Source of the DNA: an uncultured Lachnospiraceae bacterium
GTDB lineage: Bacteria; Bacillota; Clostridia; Lachnospirales; Lachnospiraceae
Direction of reading: 5' to 3'
NCBI GenBank assembly: GCA_910577785.1
Contig: CAJTNT010000005.1
Location: 61,263 to 125,262 of the forward strand
Length of the DNA stretch: 64,000 nt
Numbering within the stretch: position 1 is the stretch's first letter; each line of letters starts with the position of its first letter. The notes beneath the pieces were generated by a model that did not search any database, was not told where the DNA came from, and saw only the letters and a list, made by a program, of their open reading frames with translations. Positions 59,575 through 64,000 of this stretch are shown here, in pieces. Position numbers and translations under genes: made by a program.

Positions 59575-60669
59575 TTATATCCCAATCCGCCACAAGCATT
59601 TCATCTGAGAGCTTAAGGTATCATAATCCCACTGTTTTTCACTGTTTGCCCTGCGGTTGGGGTCGTTGACGTAAAAACCATTGCTATCATAGCCCCGCAG
59701 CAGGATAAAATGCCCGGTTGTGGTAAAATCCCCAGGCCCCATGCTGCAGATTACTACTTCTCCCTGGTCTAACGCGTTTTTTATGTTGCCTTCGCTTAAA
59801 GGAAGCTCGCTGCCGTCTAGATTCAGTCCGGCTGCCCCTTCGGTAAAGAAGCTCCAGCTTGTCCCAGCTTCCGTTTTATATCCCTGGTTATATGCGTATT
59901 CTGCCATTGTCCTGGGATTTACGGACGTATCGCCGGTCAGGTACAGATAGGCCATCGTCATGCAGGTAGGGCCGCAGCCTGCGAGGCCAATCATGTCATC
60001 CCCATAGCTGTCATAGCCCCAGTGTCTATCCCACTGCATCAGCAACGGAACTTTCCCTGGCTCGTAGTCCCCTGACAAATCAATAGCTTTTCCTCTATAA
60101 TCCTCTCGGTCTGGATAGCTGCTCACAAAATCACTGGTTTCTTCATTTTTCTCCAGCAAATCCAACAGTTCCTGCGGGTAATCCTCCTGGGAAAGGCCGC
60201 CCCTCCCATCGGAGGCCTTCAGCTCCTCCAAAAATTCCCTGGCCTGAGAAACCTGCCAGCCGCCCAGCTGCAGGAACATCCTCCAAGCAGACGGCGCCGC
60301 TGCCAGAACAATGCAGCCTGCCAGCAAGACGCCAAAAAGCCTCCGCGCCTTTCGCCGTCCCCTTCCCCGGCGGCGTTTGGGGAACGCCCTGGTGTAACTG
60401 GGTTCCCCTGCCCATCTAGTCCCCTGCACCTCAATCCTCTGATTTCTGCCAGCCCTAAAATCCTGGCCATAGCTTCTGCCACTCCTGATATCCTGGCTAT
60501 GGCTTCTGCTATTTCCTGGACTCTGGTTATAATTTCTGCTGTTTCCTAAATTCTGGCTATATCTGCTGCCATAGCTTCCATTCCCTTCATATTTTTCAAA
60601 ACATTCTCCTGGGATATTATGTGGCTCCCATCCTAATTTCCTTCTCTCTCCATAATTCTCATTTCTCAT
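59575..60669 (-). CDS. Membrane-anchored C39-like cysteine peptidase
   Basis: A 364-residue protein starting MRNENYGERRKLGWEPHN (ATG 60669, AAGGAGC upstream). The first ~105 residues are hydrophilic with imperfect 11-residue repeats (NSRNYNQSPG, NSRSHSQDIR, GRSYGQDFRA). A membrane helix follows (about 110-135, FGVLLAGCIVLAAAPSAW). The C-terminal Peptidase_C39_2 domain has LLMQWDRHWGYDSYG near 210, catalytic Cys in AGCGPTCMTM near 232, His in TTGHFILLRG near 328 and NDPN near 345. C39_2 proteins are extracytoplasmic, often of unknown target. No ABC exporter is present, so it is not a bacteriocin leader peptidase. Confidence 0.88.
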   Translation of the reverse strand: MRNENYGERRKLGWEPHNIPGECFEKYEGNGSYGSRYSQNLGNSRNYNQSPGNSRSHSQDIRSGRSYGQDFRAGRNQRIEVQGTRWAGEPSYTRAFPKRRRGRGRRKARRLFGVLLAGCIVLAAAPSAWRMFLQLGGWQVSQAREFLEELKASDGRGGLSQEDYPQELLDLLEKNEETSDFVSSYPDREDYRGKAIDLSGDYEPGKVPLLMQWDRHWGYDSYGDDMIGLAGCGPTCMTMAYLYLTGDTSVNPRTMAEYAYNQGYKTEAGTSWSFFTEGAAGLNLDGSELPLSEGNIKNALDQGEVVICSMGPGDFTTTGHFILLRGYDSNGFYVNDPNRRANSEKQWDYDTLSSQMKCLWRIGI

Positions 60670-61053
60670 AATAAACGCTCCTTCTCTCATGTCATCCTAA
60701 GCAGCGCCAATACATGCAGACTACGTTCCAAACTCGTTTTGCATGGAATCCTTGCATTGCCAGGCTGTAATACGATTACATTTATTATAAGAAAAAAAGC
60801 TGCTCTGTTTTTGCGTTTTTTCACTCGAAAATTTTAAGAATTTATGAAGATACTCTGCATAGCCGCTTATCATAAATCTTATTTTATCTCCACAAAAAAT
60901 AACTCCAAATTTCAACAAGGCTTATGAGCAAATCATCAAAAATCTGCTATCGGGGTATGCAATAGCGACAGTCGCGGATATAGTATCATCAAAAGTAAAA
61001 AGACATGGTAACCGCAGGTCAACACTATAGCGGTATTTTTTCATTTAACCCTT
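60670..61053. other. Intergenic region upstream of the C39 gene and tRNA-Ala
   Basis: A+T-rich spacer. A TATAAT is present on the minus strand near 60788-60793 without a good -35. A 65-codon minus-strand frame (60721-60918) has no ribosome site and unremarkable composition; I do not call it. The tRNA promoter closes the region. Confidence 0.4.
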
Positions 61054-61082
61054 GAAAAGCAAAAATAAAAGTGCTATAATAT
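61054..61082 (+). promoter_or_regulatory. Sigma-A promoter of tRNA-Ala
   Basis: TTGAAA (61054-61059), a 17-bp spacer and TATAAT (61077-61082), ending 13 bp before the tRNA. Confidence 0.85.
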
Positions 61083-61095
61083 CCACATGGCATAT

Positions 61096-61168
61096 GGGGA
61101 TATAGCTCAGTTGGGAGAGCGATACGTTCGCAACGTATAGGTCACGAGTTCGAGTCTCGCTATCTCCA
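61096..61168 (+). tRNA. tRNA-Ala (anticodon CGC)
   Basis: Acceptor GGGGATA pairs with TATCTCC (one G-U). D arm GCTC-AGTTGGGA-GAGC. Anticodon stem ATACG/CGTAT encloses TTCGCAA, anticodon CGC, reading GCG. T arm CGAG-TTCGAGT-CTCG with flanking pairs. Discriminator A, no CCA. A T-rich run follows. Confidence 0.92.
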
Positions 61169-61174
61169 TTTTTT

Positions 61175-61441
61175 ATTTATGTAATTTTAATCTTCCTGCG
61201 GTGGATCACGTCAATCATCTCTTCCATTGCTGGGTATTCCATCTTTACATAACACGGTTTCCACTGGGAATAATAATCCCATTTTCACGGCGGCTTCTGC
61301 CGCTTCTTTGTTTGCTTTTGCACAATTATGGTCTGTGACCGACATCATGCGGATCCCTTTTTTGGCACATTCCCCTACTAATTCAGACGGCGTAAATTCT
61401 CCGCCCTCACTGTATCTGCTGTGCATGTGCAAGTCTATCAT
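61175..61441 (-). pseudogene. PHP-domain phosphoesterase remnant
   Basis: The N-terminal 60 codons read as a normal PHP domain start (MIDLHMHSRYSEGGEFTPSE, then MMSVTDHNCAKANKEA) with the metal-binding HMHS and DHN motifs. They then jump, in another frame, to sequence resembling an internal or later part (EYPAMEEMIDVIHRRKIKIT) that stops within a few bases of tRNA-Ala. Full PHP proteins are about 280 residues, so most of the gene is deleted. AGGGAGG precedes the ATG. Confidence 0.65.
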
Positions 61442-61503
61442 AACCAGCCTTCCCTCCTAAAATATACGAATTTAAAATAATCCTTTGTCTTGGAACAATG
61501 CAT

Positions 61504-61540
61504 GTTGCTATTCCCAGCCTGGAGATCCGTGAATAGTAAC
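61504..61540. repeat. Short palindromic element (repeat-end type)
   Basis: GTTGCTATTC (61504-61513) and GTGAATAGTAAC (61529-61540) form an imperfect inverse repeat with CAGCCTGGAG inside, like the elements at 28790 and 32986. It lies between the PHP remnant and the MFS gene. Confidence 0.6.
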
Positions 61541-61580
61541 CCATGTATCTCTACGTATTCGTATCTGCCCGCTCCCCATT

Positions 61581-62753
61581 TCAGGAATGCAGCAGCCGTT
61601 TCAGCATTTTTTCATGCATGGCCGCCATAAGGGCTAGAATTGCCAGTAAATACACTGGGAACAAGAAGACGCCAATATGGTTCGCGAGAAACCCGAAAAC
61701 TGGCGGCATAAAACAGGTTCCCACATAGGCGGAGGCCATCTGTACGCCAATCATAGCCTGTGATTTATCCGCCCCAAAATGTTCTGGTGTGGAATGTATG
61801 ATGGAAGGGTACACCGGTGCGCAGCCTAAGCCGATCATAACCAATCCAAGCAATGTGCCTGTGCTGCCAAACGGCAGCAGCAAAAGCACAATACCAAGCA
61901 GGATAAGCCCCTGCCCGAGCCGTATCATCTGCGTGTCATTCAGCTTCATCGTCAAAAACCCACTGAACGCCCTGCCTGCCGTAATCCCGATAAAGAACAA
62001 GCTTGCTAATCCAGCGGCAGTTTCCGCTGGCAGCCCGCGGCGCAGCACAAGGTAACTGCTTGCCCATAAGCCGGCGGTCTGTTCCAGGGCGCAATAGCAG
62101 AAAAATGTAACCATCACTTCTTTTGCTCCTGGGATTTTAAGAATCTGGCCTAGCGTTAGCGCCCTGGCCTTCCCTTCCCCACCTGCCTGCCCCGTATCAC
62201 TCGTAGCCTGTTTTTTCCATAATGGCAGGCTGAAAACTAGGACAGCAGTCAATGCAACCTGGAGAATGCCAATGTAGCGATACCCCATATTCCAGCCCTG
62301 CCCGCCAGAAAGCGCATACCCCATAATATACGGCCCAAGCGAAGCGCCAATGCCCCACATACAATGCAGCCAGCTCATATGCCTGCTCGCATAGTGGAGC
62401 GCAACATAATTATTCAAAGAAGCGTCCACACTCCCTGCGCCAAGCCCGTAAGGGACAGCCCACAGACATAAGGCAGCATAAGAATGGCTGATGGAAAACC
62501 CAAACAGCGCAGCAGCCGTCATCAACACACTGGCGGCCGTGACCTTCCCCGTCCCGAAGCTTTTTGTCAATCTGTCGCTCTGCAGGCTGGAAACAATCGT
62601 CCCAGCAGCGATAATCATAGAAATCCCGCCCGCATAGGAAACAGGTACGGAAAACTCCTGGTACATTGTCGGCCACGCAGAACCCAATAAAGAATCTGGC
62701 AGCCCCAGGCTGATAAAAGCAAGATAGATTATAACCAACAATAACTGAAACAT
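61581..62753 (-). CDS. MFS transporter
   Basis: A 390-residue major facilitator with twelve hydrophobic segments. N-terminal LGLPDSLLGSAWPTMY and the loop SDRLTKSFGTGKVTAAS between helices 2 and 3 match the conserved MFS loop. GLGAGSVDASLNNYVALHY near 100 and GIGASLGPYIMG near 135 resemble the FucP/YfkF-type subgroup, which carries sugars or small organic compounds. A cytoplasmic loop with TSDTGQAGGEGKARALT lies mid-protein. AGGAGGACG precedes the ATG. Upstream is a GC hairpin GGGGCAG/CTGCCCC (62787-62805). It is monocistronic next to a broken AraC regulator, its probable former activator. Substrate unknown. Confidence 0.9.
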   Translation of the reverse strand: MFQLLLVIIYLAFISLGLPDSLLGSAWPTMYQEFSVPVSYAGGISMIIAAGTIVSSLQSDRLTKSFGTGKVTAASVLMTAAALFGFSISHSYAALCLWAVPYGLGAGSVDASLNNYVALHYASRHMSWLHCMWGIGASLGPYIMGYALSGGQGWNMGYRYIGILQVALTAVLVFSLPLWKKQATSDTGQAGGEGKARALTLGQILKIPGAKEVMVTFFCYCALEQTAGLWASSYLVLRRGLPAETAAGLASLFFIGITAGRAFSGFLTMKLNDTQMIRLGQGLILLGIVLLLLPFGSTGTLLGLVMIGLGCAPVYPSIIHSTPEHFGADKSQAMIGVQMASAYVGTCFMPPVFGFLANHIGVFLFPVYLLAILALMAAMHEKMLKRLLHS

Positions 62754-62933
62754 CTTTTCGTCCTCCTGATCTGTGAACCATAAGAGGGGCAGTCCCTCTG
62801 CCCCAAAACGGCATTGGCCTTAAATAGCAACTTGTTTTTCTTTATCCAAAGAATACCGTCAAATGGCCCTTGATACAATACATTTCCAGACATATAATAT
62901 AAAAAAAACGCCACACAGGCAGAAAGGAAACAC

Positions 62934-63119
62934 AATGGCCTTACAAAAATGTGAATTGAACTTAAGCAAGAAGATATTATCCCATGGCACTGGTATGAGG
63001 AAATAGAAATTATATACCTAATAAACGGGCAGATGGAAATAAAAATACCCTCAAGATCATTTCTCCTGCAAAAAGGGGACTGCATAGCCATCCATTCCAA
63101 TTATTTCAGCAAAGGATGA
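62934..63119 (+). pseudogene. AraC-family regulator remnant (cupin part only)
   Basis: From 62973 the plus strand encodes DIIPWHWYEEIEIIYLINGQ and then RSFLLQKGDCIAIHSNYFSK before a stop, the N-terminal cupin of AraC regulators. The apparent ATG at 62934 with AGAAAGGAAA upstream is in a different frame, and no helix-turn-helix remains. It is divergent from the MFS transporter, as an activator would be. Confidence 0.65.
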
Positions 63120-63442
63120 TTCTATGAACTACTACTAAAGCGGAGAATCCACAATAGAAATGCGTTTCCTGCTTCCTCCGCTATGGATAAAAGATTCCTA
63201 AACTTCTAAATTACTCGCGCCAGTAATCCTCAAAGGTATATCCAAATCTTTCCTCCTGTTCTTTTATATAACTTCTCGGAATCTTCAGCCCTTATTTCAT
63301 GGGGCTTTCAGAATCTATTTTTCAAAAATCACCCACTTTTTCACCCACTTTTTTCTCAAAAACACTTGACAAACCAGTCAAAAAATGCGGCGCTTCGCGC
63401 CCTTGATTAAAAAGTACATTTTTTGATTGGAGGCGATTTTTG
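63120..63442. other. Debris region before the transposase
   Basis: No intact gene. On the minus strand 63211-63291 reads GLKIPRSYIKEQEERFGYTF then EDYWRE and stop, a plausible C-terminal scrap of a lost protein. From about 63330 repeated CACCCACTTTTT and TTGACAAACCAGTCAAAA may belong to the left end of the insertion element. The terminal inverted repeat cannot be defined without the right end. Confidence 0.35.
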
Positions 63443-64000
63443 ATGTTACCTTGTAACCCCGGCGGTCATGCCGCCTTTCAGGATACTTTCGTATCCCAGT
63501 TCCTTAAATTTTACCCGGATCCCTTTGTGCTTCCCAAAAGCACCTGGGACTATATCGTGCAGTTCTGGTACCTCGACCTTTCCCAGACGGATTCCATCAT
63601 GCGGGACTGCTACTCTGTCTTTGGCCCGCCGCCACGGCTCCCTTCCTGCATGCTGCGCTCCTATCTGCTTGCCTTGAAACTGAAAGTTACTTCCATCACT
63701 GTCTGGTGCCGCATGCTTAAGGAAACTCCCCTTTATGCCATCCTCAGCGGGTTCTCTTTTGGCGATACCCCTGGTGTCGGGACTTTTTATGATTTCTTTT
63801 CCCGCATCTGGCAGGATGACTCCAACAACCTTTCCCCGAAAGACCGGTTCCCTAAGATAAAGAAAACTCCCAAAGGCAAAAAGAAAGGCGATAAGACTCC
63901 CTGCGACTCTTCCAGCATGGCTTCCAGGCTTCTTCCCCTGCTGGAACACTGGCAGTTAAAACCGCAAAATCCCTTCTTCCTTATTTTCCGGCTTTATCAG
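63443..64000 (+). CDS. Transposase, N-terminal part, cut by window end
   Basis: An open frame of 186 codons running off the window. It starts MLPCNPGGHAAFQDTFVSQF with TTGGAGG ten bases before the ATG. The segment YIVQFWYLDLSQTDSIMRDC, followed by Pro-rich RLPSCMLRSYLLALKLKV and then SGFSFGDTPGVGTFYDFFSR, fits the N-terminal DUF772-type region of IS1182/IS5-like transposases in which a 'gf..gdtPg..tf..f..r' helix-turn segment precedes the DDE domain. The catalytic domain lies beyond 64000, so integrity cannot be judged. Confidence 0.8.
   Translation, partial: MLPCNPGGHAAFQDTFVSQFLKFYPDPFVLPKSTWDYIVQFWYLDLSQTDSIMRDCYSVFGPPPRLPSCMLRSYLLALKLKVTSITVWCRMLKETPLYAILSGFSFGDTPGVGTFYDFFSRIWQDDSNNLSPKDRFPKIKKTPKGKKKGDKTPCDSSSMASRLLPLLEHWQLKPQNPFFLIFRLYQ

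Noticed and set aside
59575..60669. Bacteriocin export system based on the C39 domain
   Set aside because: No ABC exporter domain, no double-glycine leader peptide gene nearby; the CPBP protease is over 30 kb away. The domain is of the stand-alone C39_2 type.
60721..60918. A 65-codon minus-strand frame upstream of the C39 peptidase
   Set aside because: No ribosome site, no recognised family, and it lies in an A+T-rich control region.

Overview
The window looks like chromosomal DNA of a low-to-mid G+C gut-type Firmicute, most probably a Lachnospiraceae-like member of the Clostridia. The evidence is gene content and order: ftsH-uvrC-hprK-(M18 peptidase)-murB-rapZ-whiA, an ammonium channel fused to a P-II domain beside a type III glutamine synthetase, split gap/pgk/tpiA glycolysis genes, a ThiC-ThiE-ThiD run under a THI-box, tRNA genes without an encoded CCA, strong AGGAGG ribosome binding sites and consensus sigma-A promoters. 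The species was not identified. Nearly all genes from 1.9 to 54.4 kb lie on the minus strand.

Layout. 0.1-1.7 kb: an AAA-ATPase-like/PD-(D/E)XK protein. 1.9-5.4 kb: tpiA, pgk, gap. 5.6-7.9 kb: radical SAM, AMMECR1 and LigB-type genes of the AmmeMemoRadiSam set. 8.0-9.1 kb: an orphan RecF/SMC-like ATPase. 9.4-10.4 kb: asnA. 10.9-16.2 kb: thiamine operon with TPP riboswitch, followed by a lipoprotein and a double-NUDIX gene. 16.3-20.4 kb: PucR/CdaR-like regulator, ftsE, ftsX, S41 peptidase. 20.7-22.3 kb: YitT and WecG/TagA genes, then an 870-bp gap with a DnaA-box cluster. 23.2-24.5 kb: SH3-NlpC/P60 cell-wall hydrolase with a consensus promoter and a WalR-like box. 25.0-28.7 kb: a small YjfB gene, CPBP protease, S1 protein, acyl-ACP thioesterase, tRNA-Gln, YigZ. 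28.9-37.2 kb: class A PBP, a pseudo-receiver protein, Amt-P-II, and glnN with a leader attenuator.

37.4-41.1 kb is the most unusual part: a visibly A+T-rich four-gene cassette (N6-adenine methyltransferase, a GHKL protein with two ATPase domains and a phospho-accepting histidine motif, a stand-alone receiver, and a 30-residue membrane peptide) inserted between housekeeping genes. I regard it as a candidate undescribed DNA-modification/phosphorelay system, possibly anti-phage.

41.8-54.4 kb returns to core genes (fba, lipid kinase, whiA, rapZ, murB, M18 peptidase, hprK, uvrC, and an ftsH with an approximately 435-residue low-complexity tail). 54.7-56.3 kb is pyrG. From 56.3 kb to the end the DNA is decaying accessory sequence: a surface-protein pseudogene with three frameshifts, a HAD gene with a broken GNAT tail, a C39 peptidase, tRNA-Ala, PHP and AraC remnants, an MFS transporter and the start of a transposase. 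Several dispersed palindromic repeats with compensating base changes sit between genes throughout. All calls are from reading the sequence; no database search was run.
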